DNA of 64,000 nucleotides from Methylotenera sp. (GCA_030682715.1 JAUXNQ010000062.1:1-64000); one strand, 5' to 3'; positions 18,116 to 27,323 are shown, counted from the stretch's first letter. The notes: generated by a model from the letters alone, not told the origin. A program made the numbers and translations.

Positions 18116-18153
18116 GTCAAACAAAAGCCGCTTATTAGCGGCTTTTGTTTGAC
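18116..18153. terminator. Perfect 17-bp hairpin, bidirectional terminator
   Basis: GTCAAACAAAAGCCGCT pairs perfectly with AGCGGCTTTTGTTTGAC around a TATT loop. The GC-rich core followed by TTTTGTTT acts as a terminator for the carbamoyltransferase gene, which ends at 18185 on the minus strand. Confidence 0.85.
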
Positions 18154-18184
18154 ATCAATCTAGACCTTCTTAATTTACATCAAA

Positions 18185-19903
18185 TCATTTTTTAGTCACT
18201 AAAACATCTTCCATCATCAAATACTCTAGGTCGCAACCATAAAACATATTCAACGCATCGGTCGGCGAACAAATCATAGGCTCACCACGACGATTTAACG
18301 AGGTATTCAGCACGACTGGTACACCACGTAACTTTTCAAGATGCTCAATCAGTTCATAGTAACGCGGGTTAGTTTCTCGCGTGACCACCTGTGCTCGCGC
18401 AGTACCATCTTCATGCACGACTTCTGGAATGCGTGGCTTCCAATGTTCGGCTACATCAAACGTAAACGTCATGTAAGGTGCTGGGTGCTCGGTCTGCAAA
18501 ATATCAGGTGCAACACGGTCAAGCATGCTCGGGCAGAACGGACGCCAGCGCTCACGATATTTAATTTGCGCATTAATACGATCAGCCACCCCAGGATAAC
18601 TTGGGTCGCCTAAAATACTACGGCAACCAAGTGAGCGCGGACCAAACTCCATACGGCCTTGTAGCCATGCAAGTGGGTTACCGCTCGCTAATAGCTCAGC
18701 ACCTTTTTGCGGTGCATTTTCAACGCGTGTAAAAATTGGTTTCTGAGGATGCGCTTCACATGCAGCGATACATTCTTCTGATGTAAAAGCTGGCCCTAAG
18801 TAGGCATGCTCCATTTTTTGAATTGAATCGCCAGCCAAGTGCGCCGCATAGGTAGCAGCTCCCAAGGAAGTACCGTTATCTCCTGATGCAGGCTGAACAA
18901 ACAACTCTTTAACATGAGGCATTGCAATAATACGTTGGTTCAATTTCACATTAAGCGCAACGCCACCCGCCATCGCAATGCGGCCAGTTTCTTTGATAAT
19001 ATCACCAAGGTAATAATCAATCATTTTCAGCGCAACATCTTCTAACAATGCCTGCACAGAAGCTGCATAGTGAATATAAGGATCATCAATTTCATCGCCA
19101 TGGCGCTTAGGACCTAGCCACTCAATTAACTCAGGCGTGAAATAATAACCCTTGCCATTTTCTTTATAGCGACGTAAGCCAACCACGTTCACCAACTCAG
19201 TATTGACGCGTAAATCACCGTTCTCAAAGGTGACTAACTTAGATAAATCATATTTACTGGCATCGCCATATGGCGCCATGCCCATGACTTTAAACTCACC
19301 ATCCAGCATCTCAAAACCAAGATACTCGGTGATTGCGCCATACATGCCACCTAATGAGTCAGGATCATAAAACTCTTTGATTTTATGGATTACTCCATTT
19401 TCACCATAGCCAAAGAATGTGGTCGCGTACTCACCTTTACCATCAATACCAACAATCGCTGTTTTTTCTTTAAATCCGCTCAAATGGTAAGCACTTGAAG
19501 CATGCGCCAAGTGATGCTCAACAGGCACGAACTTAGCGTTAGTTAAGCCTAAGTCAGCCATTAATTTTAAAGATTTATCGCGATTACGACGGAAACGGCG
19601 ATTGCCATTAAAAATCGCATCTAGCGCACGGTCTGGTGCATACCAGTGACGTTTAGCGTAATGCCAACGTGCACTCGTACTTAATGGAATTTCCGCATAA
19701 GGGAAAGCAACAATATCAACCTGTTCGGGCTTGATACCCGCTTGCTTCAAGCAAAATTTTGCAGCTTCATAGGGAAATTTGTTTTTCGCATGCTTATCGC
19801 GAATAAAACGCTCTTCTTCCGCTGCTGCAATAATTTTACCGTCGACCAAGATGGCCGCTGAAGCGTCGTGTCCTAATGCACCAGATAAACCTAAAACTAT
19901 CAT
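18185..19903 (-). CDS. Carbamoyltransferase (NodU/CmcH family), probably LPS-core directed
   Basis: Transfers a carbamoyl group from carbamoyl phosphate, via carbamoyl-AMP, to a hydroxyl. The 572 residues show the N-terminal ASKHA-type domain starting VLGLSGALGHDASAAIL, the metal-binding PVEHHLAHASSAY near residue 130, and GIDGKGEYATTFFGYG; the C-terminal domain has GGVALNVKLNQRI and WLQGRMEFGPRSLGCRSIL, both diagnostic. Its place with WaaP-type kinases mirrors the Pseudomonas aeruginosa core locus, where a family member (WapO) carbamoylates heptose II. That role here is inferred; an antibiotic or Nod-factor role is unlikely in this context. Confidence 0.88.
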   Translation of the reverse strand: MIVLGLSGALGHDASAAILVDGKIIAAAEEERFIRDKHAKNKFPYEAAKFCLKQAGIKPEQVDIVAFPYAEIPLSTSARWHYAKRHWYAPDRALDAIFNGNRRFRRNRDKSLKLMADLGLTNAKFVPVEHHLAHASSAYHLSGFKEKTAIVGIDGKGEYATTFFGYGENGVIHKIKEFYDPDSLGGMYGAITEYLGFEMLDGEFKVMGMAPYGDASKYDLSKLVTFENGDLRVNTELVNVVGLRRYKENGKGYYFTPELIEWLGPKRHGDEIDDPYIHYAASVQALLEDVALKMIDYYLGDIIKETGRIAMAGGVALNVKLNQRIIAMPHVKELFVQPASGDNGTSLGAATYAAHLAGDSIQKMEHAYLGPAFTSEECIAACEAHPQKPIFTRVENAPQKGAELLASGNPLAWLQGRMEFGPRSLGCRSILGDPSYPGVADRINAQIKYRERWRPFCPSMLDRVAPDILQTEHPAPYMTFTFDVAEHWKPRIPEVVHEDGTARAQVVTRETNPRYYELIEHLEKLRGVPVVLNTSLNRRGEPMICSPTDALNMFYGCDLEYLMMEDVLVTKK

Positions 19904-19925
19904 GTAAACATCTCAAAAACTATCA

Positions 19926-21395
19926 TTAATAATTAGACAGACCTGCTAATCGCAAAGGATGAGGATCTGCATAAACAGCAAAAAATTCTTTAATAAACGC
20001 ATTATACAGGCTAGGCTCGTCTTGCCAATTTTTCATGAAGCGTTTTAAATCTTGCACATGGGCTTTTAATGCGAAACCATCCCAATCGTGCTGGCGCATA
20101 CTGTCGAGATCAATTAACCAAGGCGAAGCATCAAGTAGCTTAATGTTGGTCGCTTTCATATCACCATGGGATATTTTAAGCAAAAAAAGTCGATAAAATA
20201 AAATGACGATATTGTGAATTGCTGTCGCTCGCGCTACTTGTTCAGGCTTTTGCTCAAAGAACAGGTTAGCATCAGGAGCCTCTAGATACTCGCTCACAAA
20301 ATAAGCTTTTCCTCTTAGCCCGAAATAACGCTGCTCAATTAATGCAATAGGCTTAGGCGTAGCGATACCAAGCAAAGTTAAACGATATGCATTTGCCCAA
20401 GAAGCTGACGCACGCGTTTTTCGCAAGGCTCGAGCAATACCATGCCAAATATTTTTGATGTTGTAACGCTTAATGACTAAGGGGACATTTTCTATATTCG
20501 CTAGTGCGACAGTACATGTATTACCACTTTTCAAGAGGGTTTGTGTATTAATCAAATCATCTAGTTTTTCGGATACCATAGATGACTGAATTAAAGGAAA
20601 TTGCGTCGATATTGCTTGGAAATGTCGTGAAGTTTGGTCAACTTCCACATCTGTGCATTTTCTGAAAACTTTGGCGTCTGCGTAACGATTAGCTGCGCCT
20701 TTGCGCTTGTGGTTGATTAACCGCAACATATGAGGATGACTTGGTAACGTATGCCTAGCACTTGCATCTGCATATACCTTAAGCAGATCAACTAACCAAG
20801 CCTGAACATCTAACACGTCAAACTTAGATAATAAGGTCGCTAAATTAGCTAAGGCACACTGCCTTGAGAGTTTAGAATAATGCCGAACACCATCACCATC
20901 TAAGGTGTAAATAGAATCATCACTGACCAAAAAGTTTTTAAGGTATAAGTCAGTTTGCAACAAATGAGCACGATGATGACCCGCAAGCTCAAGGACTAAT
21001 CGAACCGCCAAGTCAAAACGTTTATTTGAATCCGATGCACGCCAAACTACTTCAGCATTTTCAGATGGTTTAATTTCTGCAAATACCAAAACTTCAGCAT
21101 CTATCTGTTTTAGCTTATCCGCAAAAAGTAAAGGTGGCGTTTTAATATTGTGTTGGATTAACAACCCAACGCCAAGTTTATCTCGCTCGCAATAGTAATG
21201 TGCCTTTTTACCCGCAAAAAACTTGGCATACACATACTGCCCATTCCACTGCGCACGACATACGACCCGCCTACCTGGCACGAGTCGAACAACTGCCACA
21301 ATTTCAAGCTCAGTCCCATTTGTCAAAGCAACACGTGCAGATTCAATACCAAAAGTGCTTAATATCAGTTGTTGTGTCACAAATGAATGTTCCAT
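19926..21395 (-). CDS. Tandem kinase-fold protein, LPS core phosphorylation
   Basis: A 489-residue protein with two kinase-like halves. The N-terminal half has AGHHRAHLLQTDLYLKNFL near residue 145, a catalytic-loop equivalent, then YTLDGDGVR as the metal-binding motif. The C-terminal half has KISHGDMKATNIKLL near residue 410 and PWLIDLDSMRQHDW, a complete HGD...N and DLD set. The size and position next to the carbamoyltransferase recall P. aeruginosa PA5006 in the LPS core cluster. No signal peptide or membrane segment is visible. The stop is 22 bp before the carbamoyltransferase start. Which hydroxyl is phosphorylated is unknown. Confidence 0.75.
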   Translation of the reverse strand: MEHSFVTQQLILSTFGIESARVALTNGTELEIVAVVRLVPGRRVVCRAQWNGQYVYAKFFAGKKAHYYCERDKLGVGLLIQHNIKTPPLLFADKLKQIDAEVLVFAEIKPSENAEVVWRASDSNKRFDLAVRLVLELAGHHRAHLLQTDLYLKNFLVSDDSIYTLDGDGVRHYSKLSRQCALANLATLLSKFDVLDVQAWLVDLLKVYADASARHTLPSHPHMLRLINHKRKGAANRYADAKVFRKCTDVEVDQTSRHFQAISTQFPLIQSSMVSEKLDDLINTQTLLKSGNTCTVALANIENVPLVIKRYNIKNIWHGIARALRKTRASASWANAYRLTLLGIATPKPIALIEQRYFGLRGKAYFVSEYLEAPDANLFFEQKPEQVARATAIHNIVILFYRLFLLKISHGDMKATNIKLLDASPWLIDLDSMRQHDWDGFALKAHVQDLKRFMKNWQDEPSLYNAFIKEFFAVYADPHPLRLAGLSNY

Positions 21396-21516
21396 GAATA
21401 GTTTTTAGATTTAGGGCTTTGATAAGAATAGAGAGCTTATCACCAGCTAAGGGCTTGATAAAATAAACATATTACTTGAGTGCTACTTAACATTTAGCTT
21501 AATGTTATAAGTCTAA

Positions 21517-21630
21517 TTATGCGCCAATTAGCAGATTCTCACCAATACCCAGTTTAAGCTCCCAGCCTTCAGCATCAAATAGATGTGATATTATTTCCTG
21601 CTTGATATCTTCCGTATAGCAAAGAAGCAT
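21517..21630 (-). CDS. Possible 37-residue protein or antisense frame
   Basis: A short frame beginning MLLCYTEDIKQ and ending LGIGENLLIGA, starting base-to-base against the phosphoethanolamine transferase start codon. The composition looks protein-like, but no ribosome binding site precedes it and no family is recognised. It may be chance or a remnant. Confidence 0.18.
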   Translation of the reverse strand: MLLCYTEDIKQEIISHLFDAEGWELKLGIGENLLIGA

Positions 21631-21787
21631 ATGTTAAAAAGAATAACACTGAACAATAATATACAATTATCTCTTTTTCTTTTACTTTTCAGGTGTCACC
21701 CACTTTTTACTACAAGTCACTGATACAACAATCTTTGTTGGTTTCAGACAGGCGATCTATATCAGCTTATTCTGGCTGATTCCATTA
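21631..21787 (+). pseudogene. Frameshifted N-terminus of the phosphoethanolamine transferase
   Basis: From the ATG at 21631 the frame reads MLKRITLNNNIQLSLFLLLF, then hits a TGA at 21721. Skipping one T in the TTTT run at 21686-21689 restores a hydrophobic sequence SGVTHFLLQVTDTTIFVGFR that runs without a stop into the main frame at 21788. The combined protein would be about 554 residues, the usual length for EptA/CptA enzymes. The break is either a genuine mutation or a one-base homopolymer error. Confidence 0.7.
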
Positions 21788-23293
21788 ATGCTTTTCCCTA
21801 AAAAGACTAAATTAATTTCAGGGGTGATTGGTATTATTTTATGGGCGAGTTCTCTCCTTAGCCTTGGGTATTTTTGCATTTATGGGCAAGAGTTCTCCCA
21901 AAGCGTCTTGTTTATCATGTTTGAATCTAATACAGCAGAATCATCCGAGTATGTTGCTCAGTATTTCAAATGGTGGATGATGTTAGTTTTTATAGCGCAT
22001 ACATTCGTAGCTTATATGCTATGGCGCCGCGTACAACCAATAGCATTATCACAAAAAAATGCACTGATTTTCAGCAGCGTCATTTTGGCACTCACTATCG
22101 CAATACCGACGTTTAAAGATTACGTCATCAAAGGTAAATCATGGGAAGATACAGTTGATAAACTTCAGATACGTTTAGAGCCTGCTGAACCATGGCAGTT
22201 AGTTGTGGGTTACCTGCAATACAGTGAACAACTGAATAACATGCAATCTTTGCTCGCGCAAAATAGCAAATTACCTCCGATTAAAAACCTTAAAGATAAA
22301 TACGAAGGATTACCTTCAACATTAGTGCTGGTTTTAGGTGAGTCGACCAACCGACAACATATGAGCTTGTATGGTTACAACCGACCCACCACGCCTAAGC
22401 TAGACAAAATGAAAGACCAACTGTCTGTTTTTAACAATGTAATCTCTGCAAGACCATACACGATAGAAGCGCTAGAGCAAGTACTCACATTTGCAGATCA
22501 AGAACACACCGATCTAGTGCTTAAAAAACCATCATTAATGAACATGATGAAACAAGCAGGCTATAAAACCTATTGGATTACCAACCAGCAAACCATTACA
22601 AAACGAAATACAATGCTTACAACATTCTCTAAACAGATGGATGTACAGCACTATATGAATAATAGTCGCGCACAAAACTCACGAGAGTATGACGCAAATG
22701 TGTTTGAGCCTTTCCAGGAAGCACTTAATGATGAGGCCCCTCGGAAATTCATCATCATTCATCTGCTTGGCACACATATGAAATACAACTATCGCTACCC
22801 GCCAGCGTTTGAACAGTTCAAAGACAACGCAGGATTATCTGACGTTTATGACGGCCATCAGGTAGAAGTCATTAATACTTACGATAATGCAGTTTTATAT
22901 AATGACTATGTCATTTCCCACCTCATTGAAACACTTTCTGCAAAAAATAATCGCAGCTTAATGGTATATATGTCTGATCATGGGGAAGACGTTTACGACA
23001 CGCCACCTCACCAGATGCTAGGTCGCAACGAAGGAAAGCCTACATTAGCAATGTATGCTGTACCACTAATCATGTGGCAATCCTCTGCATGGAAAAATGG
23101 TACAAACACAAACTTTGAAAATTTCGTGAATCGCCCCTACAGCACTAGCCACTTTATATACACATGGGCGGATTTGGCTGGATTAAGTTTTGATGAATTT
23201 GATGCTACCAAGAGCTTAGTAAATCCAGCATTTACTGAAAGACCAGTGTGGGTTGGCAGTTCAGACAACAAAAAGTTTTTTCACCAACCCTAA
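21788..23293 (+). CDS. Phosphoethanolamine transferase (EptA/CptA-like), main reading frame
   Basis: Transfers phosphoethanolamine from phosphatidylethanolamine to LPS lipid A or core in the periplasm. The open frame of 501 residues retains the last two or three membrane helices and the whole sulfatase-fold domain: LVLGESTNRQHMSLYGYNRP with the threonine nucleophile near residue 190, then IIHLLGTHMKYNYRYP, and MVYMSDHGEDVYD with metal-binding DH. The first helix or two are encoded in another frame upstream (21631-21787). Starting at ATG 21788 would lose them, so the gene may be inactive unless the frameshift is a sequence error. Neighbouring LPS kinases suggest core modification. Confidence 0.85.
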   Translation: MLFPKKTKLISGVIGIILWASSLLSLGYFCIYGQEFSQSVLFIMFESNTAESSEYVAQYFKWWMMLVFIAHTFVAYMLWRRVQPIALSQKNALIFSSVILALTIAIPTFKDYVIKGKSWEDTVDKLQIRLEPAEPWQLVVGYLQYSEQLNNMQSLLAQNSKLPPIKNLKDKYEGLPSTLVLVLGESTNRQHMSLYGYNRPTTPKLDKMKDQLSVFNNVISARPYTIEALEQVLTFADQEHTDLVLKKPSLMNMMKQAGYKTYWITNQQTITKRNTMLTTFSKQMDVQHYMNNSRAQNSREYDANVFEPFQEALNDEAPRKFIIIHLLGTHMKYNYRYPPAFEQFKDNAGLSDVYDGHQVEVINTYDNAVLYNDYVISHLIETLSAKNNRSLMVYMSDHGEDVYDTPPHQMLGRNEGKPTLAMYAVPLIMWQSSAWKNGTNTNFENFVNRPYSTSHFIYTWADLAGLSFDEFDATKSLVNPAFTERPVWVGSSDNKKFFHQP

Positions 23294-23311
23294 CCTTTAT
23301 ACTAAAAAAAC

Positions 23312-24091
23312 TTAGCGCTGACTGCGCTTGACGATACATCGACAAATCCATTGATGAAAAGCGCTTAGGCGTTTTACTGGTGGGTTTATTAGTCCAAAGT
23401 AATGCATAAAAAAAGCTAGCTTTTGCGTCAAACGTGCACCTTCCACGTGTCGATTCAGGGCAGCAAGGTCAAAAAAAGCGCGGTATAAAAAACAAGGCGT
23501 AAATCGTGCTTTTTCTAAATCTATTAAGGCAATATCAGGCTCGTGGGCTGCATTCTTAACAAAAATGTGTTTAGGATACAGCGCACGATGTACTAACCCC
23601 AACTGATGAAAGCGCCTAAGCTCCGTTGCAAGCTTTTGAATTAAAAGGGACTGCTGCTGAGAGCTTAACTTGTCACGCCATGTGTTCATCAATAGATCTA
23701 AAGGTTGATAATCATCCAACGCCTCAGTGACCAAAATCGCGCGCTGACACCCTGCGACTTCTGACTCTGCATAAAACACTACTTTAGGTGCAGAAAATTG
23801 ATGCGATGCTAAAAACTGCAAGCGCTCAAACTCTCGCCTAAATGTGGGCTCCCCTTTGATTGGGTGCAACAAAGTTCGCCGACCATGATTTTGCTGCTTT
23901 TTAACAAACACATTGATGTTAGCCAAACCTGATTGGTTAAGTTCTAGCCGCCCTACGCCGCTCCAGCCACCGCGTCGCTGATTTGGCTCTTCAAACCAAG
24001 CAATCTCACGCGCCCACAATGACTCAAAATTATCTAACTGGTAACTTGCTAATAAGGCTTGGTGATGTGATGCAATAAATGTTTTTTTCAT
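23312..24091 (-). CDS. LPS kinase family protein (InaA/WapP-like)
   Basis: A 259-residue lipopolysaccharide kinase. The N-lobe has VGRLELNQSGLANINVFVKKQQNH with the likely ATP-binding lysine, and the opening GRRTLLHPIKGEPTFRREFE matches the family. The catalytic loop is LGLVHRALYPKHIFV near residue 163, with R-A in place of R-D, followed by DIALIDLEKARF with the metal-binding aspartate. InaA-type and Pseudomonas WapP proteins look the same. It would phosphorylate core heptose in the cytoplasm. It converges on the phosphoethanolamine transferase gene with 18 bp between stops. Confidence 0.8.
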   Translation of the reverse strand: MKKTFIASHHQALLASYQLDNFESLWAREIAWFEEPNQRRGGWSGVGRLELNQSGLANINVFVKKQQNHGRRTLLHPIKGEPTFRREFERLQFLASHQFSAPKVVFYAESEVAGCQRAILVTEALDDYQPLDLLMNTWRDKLSSQQQSLLIQKLATELRRFHQLGLVHRALYPKHIFVKNAAHEPDIALIDLEKARFTPCFLYRAFFDLAALNRHVEGARLTQKLAFFMHYFGLINPPVKRLSAFHQWICRCIVKRSQR

Positions 24092-24258
24092 TATCTGGTT
24101 TATCTATATTCATCCTGTATCAATACAAGAAATATATGCAAAGGAACGTGAGCTTACTAAATTTTAACTTATCCATACTGATTATATCAGTGAACACTTA
24201 ATTTCAAGTTTAATGCCTTTGTTTAGCAATCATCGTGGCCTATGCTATGATTCTAGCC

Positions 24259-25128
24259 ATGTTGAAATTTCTACTTAAACCATTCTCCTTACTCTCATTA
24301 CCATGCATTCATCGCCTAGGTAGCATGTTGGGCTGCCTACTATTTTGGCTGATGCCAGAGTCTAAAAAACGCATTCATGATCATTTACTACAGAGCAAAT
24401 TGGTAGAGGATGATGCTAATCTCAACCAAGTGATCAAACGCAACATGCAAGAAAATACAAAAGCATTACTTGAGAGTTTCGCATTATGGGAGAAAAAAGA
24501 TCATGAGGTATTAGGCTGGGTAAAAGAATGTAAAGGATGGCCTGAAGTTGAAGCCGCGCTGGCAAAAAACAAAGGCATCATTTTTTTAACACCGCATTTA
24601 GGTTGCTTTGAAATATGCTCCGTTTATTATGGAAAACATCACCCTGTTACCGTATTGTTTAGACCGCCCAAACAAGCATGGTTGGGACCCCTCATTAATG
24701 AAGGCAGAAGCAAAGGCTATGTAAAGCTGGCACCAGCAAACTTACATGGCGTACGCTCATTGATGCAAGCATTAAAGAAAGGCGAAGCTATCGGTATTCT
24801 GCCTGATCAAATTCCAGCATCTGGCGAAGGTGAATGGGCGGATTTTTTTGGCAAACCAGCTTACACCATGACACTTGCTAGCAAATTAGCCAATAAAACA
24901 GGTGCGGCCATTATTATGGCTTTTGGTGAGAGACTTGAGAACGGTGAAGGCTATATCGTCCATTTTAACCAACTGCAAGATAATGCAATCGCTACACCGT
25001 CCTTGCTCAACCAAGCCATTGAGGTGCAGGTAAAACAAAAACCAGCGCAATATTTGTGGCAGTATCCACGTTATAAAGTAAGAAGACACGCTGTAAAAAA
25101 AGAAACAGCAAGCACGGACAGTGTGTAA
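24259..25128 (+). CDS. Lipid A late acyltransferase (LpxL/HtrB family)
   Basis: Adds a secondary acyl chain to lipid A at the inner membrane. One hydrophobic segment lies at the N-terminus (LLSLPCIHRLGSMLGCLLFWLM). The catalytic motif is FLTPHLGCFEICSVYYG, a histidine with glutamate five residues on (H-x4-E), and GILPDQIPASGEG follows near residue 205. The frame extends upstream to a GTG at 24235 and an ATG at 24247. I chose ATG 24259 because MLKFLLKPFSLL resembles family N-termini, but the start is not certain. The size is about 289 residues. Which acyl position it serves is unknown. Confidence 0.85.
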   Translation: MLKFLLKPFSLLSLPCIHRLGSMLGCLLFWLMPESKKRIHDHLLQSKLVEDDANLNQVIKRNMQENTKALLESFALWEKKDHEVLGWVKECKGWPEVEAALAKNKGIIFLTPHLGCFEICSVYYGKHHPVTVLFRPPKQAWLGPLINEGRSKGYVKLAPANLHGVRSLMQALKKGEAIGILPDQIPASGEGEWADFFGKPAYTMTLASKLANKTGAAIIMAFGERLENGEGYIVHFNQLQDNAIATPSLLNQAIEVQVKQKPAQYLWQYPRYKVRRHAVKKETASTDSV

Positions 25129-25152
25129 ATTAGAGCAATGACGGATTTGAAT

Positions 25153-25203
25153 GCTTCATTCTACTGATTGTTTCATTCTACTGATTGCTTCAACCTACTG
25201 ACG
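25153..25203. repeat. 17-bp tandem repeat, three units
   Basis: GCTTCATTCTACTGATT, GTTTCATTCTACTGATT and a degenerate GCTTCAACCTACTGACG follow head to tail between the convergent acyltransferase and waaP. The units are non-coding in the annotated frames. Confidence 0.7.
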
Positions 25204-25259
25204 ACAATGCTATTAATAGTGCTGAGACGCAGATACAAAGCCGATTATTTAAAAGTTGG

Positions 25260-26126
25260 CTAATCCACCAAACGCTTTTCATCAGCGAGTCTTTTCTGAA
25301 ATTTATCACTATGAAATTTGGCATATAGTTTGAGCGCGCGGGTTTCAACCTGCTGCCAAAAGTGCGTAGTGCAAATACTAAAGCCCTGCCCATAGTAATG
25401 CTTAAAACGCAGATAATCACGAGGTGTTAATGCAACATCCATGCTTGAAAAGTAAAGTGCTGCGATATCTTTCATGGAATGCTGTTGTGAAGCGCTACGA
25501 TGTATCAACATACGATGCAAGTCGATCAAATAAAGTTTAATCTTTCCTCTTTTGAGCAGCTGTGCATCTAAACAAAGGTGACAAAGATAAAAGTCGCGAT
25601 GATTAACGCCACTCTCGTGAAGCTTACGTGCCAGCTTTGCCACTGCAATGATTAAACGACGTTTAAACTTAACGTCAGGTGGACTGCTCTGCCAGCTTAA
25701 ACATAAGTCTTCTAGAGAGACGATGTCACCTAAATCATCCGTGAGTATAAATGACTGCTGTATCGCAGGGTTACAACCACTCACTCCATAAGCGACCAAA
25801 GGTGTAGTTGCTATACCAATCTCATCAAGCTTTTTAATCGCATTAACTTCTGTGATTGCTCCCAAAATAGGCTTTTTAAAGCTCAATAGATTTTTGATAA
25901 TTTCGGCCCAACCAACACCAAAGTGTTGCTTGATAAAATAACTTTTCTCTCCTAACGTGAGTTGCATGGTCTTGCGCCCACGCACATCACGAAACACCTT
26001 ACCTGACAGATTCATCATGGCGGAGAATACATCGTGCCCCACAAGGTATTGCTTAATTTCGTTCGGCACTGTAACTATTTCTTTAAGTGTTTCTTTAAGT
26101 GTTTCTTTAAGTATTTTTTTAGCCAT
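25260..26126 (-). CDS. waaP: LPS core heptose kinase WaaP
   Basis: Phosphorylates heptose I of the inner core, needed for a tight outer membrane. The 289 residues from ATG 26126 include FIKQHFGVGWAEIIKNLLSFKKP, the WaaP N-lobe signature near residue 75, and the catalytic loop GVNHRDFYLCHLCLD near residue 183 with intact HRD, then IKLYLIDLHRMLIH with the metal-binding aspartate. The start overlaps the waaG stop by 8 bp, giving coupling. The N-terminus has three LKE(T/I) units encoded by a 12-bp DNA repeat. A frame extends to 26156, but ATG 26126 fits better. Confidence 0.94.
   Translation of the reverse strand: MAKKILKETLKETLKEIVTVPNEIKQYLVGHDVFSAMMNLSGKVFRDVRGRKTMQLTLGEKSYFIKQHFGVGWAEIIKNLLSFKKPILGAITEVNAIKKLDEIGIATTPLVAYGVSGCNPAIQQSFILTDDLGDIVSLEDLCLSWQSSPPDVKFKRRLIIAVAKLARKLHESGVNHRDFYLCHLCLDAQLLKRGKIKLYLIDLHRMLIHRSASQQHSMKDIAALYFSSMDVALTPRDYLRFKHYYGQGFSICTTHFWQQVETRALKLYAKFHSDKFQKRLADEKRLVD
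26078..26113. repeat. Three 12-bp units inside the waaP N-terminus
   Basis: TTTCTTTAAGTG repeats three times (last unit ends A), encoding successive LKET/LKEI on the minus strand. The unit is a multiple of three, so copy-number change would not shift the frame. Confidence 0.8.
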
Positions 26127-27273
26127 GATCGCTCTTTTTCTGCAATGCAAGCGCAATCAAAATGGCTGCCTCTGCACTTCCATCGTTCGCTTGCATAATG
26201 TCTTTTGCATATTGCAGCCCATTGGCTGACCATTGTTGTTTTTGGGCTGACTGGCGCATTTCCAAAAACTGCTGATTAAACTTTTCTTGGTTAAATGGCA
26301 TGGCATGCACAATGCCAGCATCAGCCTCTGCCACATGGCTTGCATAACCACAGCTTGCAGTGACTAATATAGGCGCCCCACATGCCATTGCTTCTAAAAT
26401 CACTAAGCCAGTATTTTCTCGATAGGCGGGATGCACACAAACATCGGCACCTTGCATCAATTGTGGAATATCTGGCCGCCCTTTTGAAATTACCACATTG
26501 TTTTGTAAACCCAGTTTTTTTGCCATGCTGTTCAAGGTGTTAGGATTATCCTGACCGACAGCCACTAATCGTGTATTGATGCGCAAATGTTCAGGCAACG
26601 CTGCTAACGCTAAAATTGCACGATCCAGACCCTTCATCGCAAAACCCGAGCCTGTGAGCAGATAGACAAAATCATCCGCACCAAACCCGAAAGACTCGCG
26701 CAAATAAGAACGCATAACTTGCTTGTCTTGCACCACAAAACGTTCTGGCGATAAAAACGGTGGTATGTAGTGATACCGTGCATCTTGAATGCCGTACCAT
26801 TTCTGAAAATGTGGCTTCTCCGTGAGTGACACAGCTAAAACTTCAGTTTTTTGTTCGTGTGCAAATATGGCCCGCTCACATGCTGCAAACCATTGATAAC
26901 GCGGTAATAGTCTATAAAAAAAACTACGCTGCTGATGCGCGCGCTCAATAAAACAAGGGTCTGCTGCAAAGTGTGCATCCAAACCAGCCATACGGTTGTA
27001 ACCAAAAACATAGTCAAACTGACCCGCCTTGATTAACTTAAACGCTGTATCAATAAATTTTTGATAGCGTTGATAATTAAATAAACCTTTTTGTGGCAAC
27101 ACATGTACTTTAATTGCAGAAGGTGCTACCGCCGCGGGCAACTCGCCATCCCAACGCATGGTGAAAATCTCCACCTCATGACCGCGCTTTACAAGCTCAT
27201 TCGCTGTACGCAACATATCGCGCTGCATACCTCCGTATGGAAAGTACTTAAAAATCAAGAATGAAAATTTCAA
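26119..27273 (-). CDS. waaG: LPS core glucosyltransferase WaaG
   Basis: Adds the first hexose to heptose II of the LPS core. The 384-residue GT-B enzyme begins FSFLIFKYFPYGGMQRDMLR, nearly the canonical WaaG start, and has ERAHQQRSFFYRLLPRYQWF near residue 130. The C-terminal GT4 domain carries LTGSGFAMKGLDRAILALA and HPAYRENTGLVILEAMACG with the E-x7-E donor-binding pair near residue 285. It is coupled to waaP by an 8-bp overlap and is divergent from waaC with about 50 bp between, so the promoters for both directions share that gap. Confidence 0.95.
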   Translation of the reverse strand: MKFSFLIFKYFPYGGMQRDMLRTANELVKRGHEVEIFTMRWDGELPAAVAPSAIKVHVLPQKGLFNYQRYQKFIDTAFKLIKAGQFDYVFGYNRMAGLDAHFAADPCFIERAHQQRSFFYRLLPRYQWFAACERAIFAHEQKTEVLAVSLTEKPHFQKWYGIQDARYHYIPPFLSPERFVVQDKQVMRSYLRESFGFGADDFVYLLTGSGFAMKGLDRAILALAALPEHLRINTRLVAVGQDNPNTLNSMAKKLGLQNNVVISKGRPDIPQLMQGADVCVHPAYRENTGLVILEAMACGAPILVTASCGYASHVAEADAGIVHAMPFNQEKFNQQFLEMRQSAQKQQWSANGLQYAKDIMQANDGSAEAAILIALALQKKSDHG

Positions 27274-27323
27274 TGTGTACTCTTACTGGTCAAAAAATAT
27301 AATTGTATGCGAAAATGCTGCAT

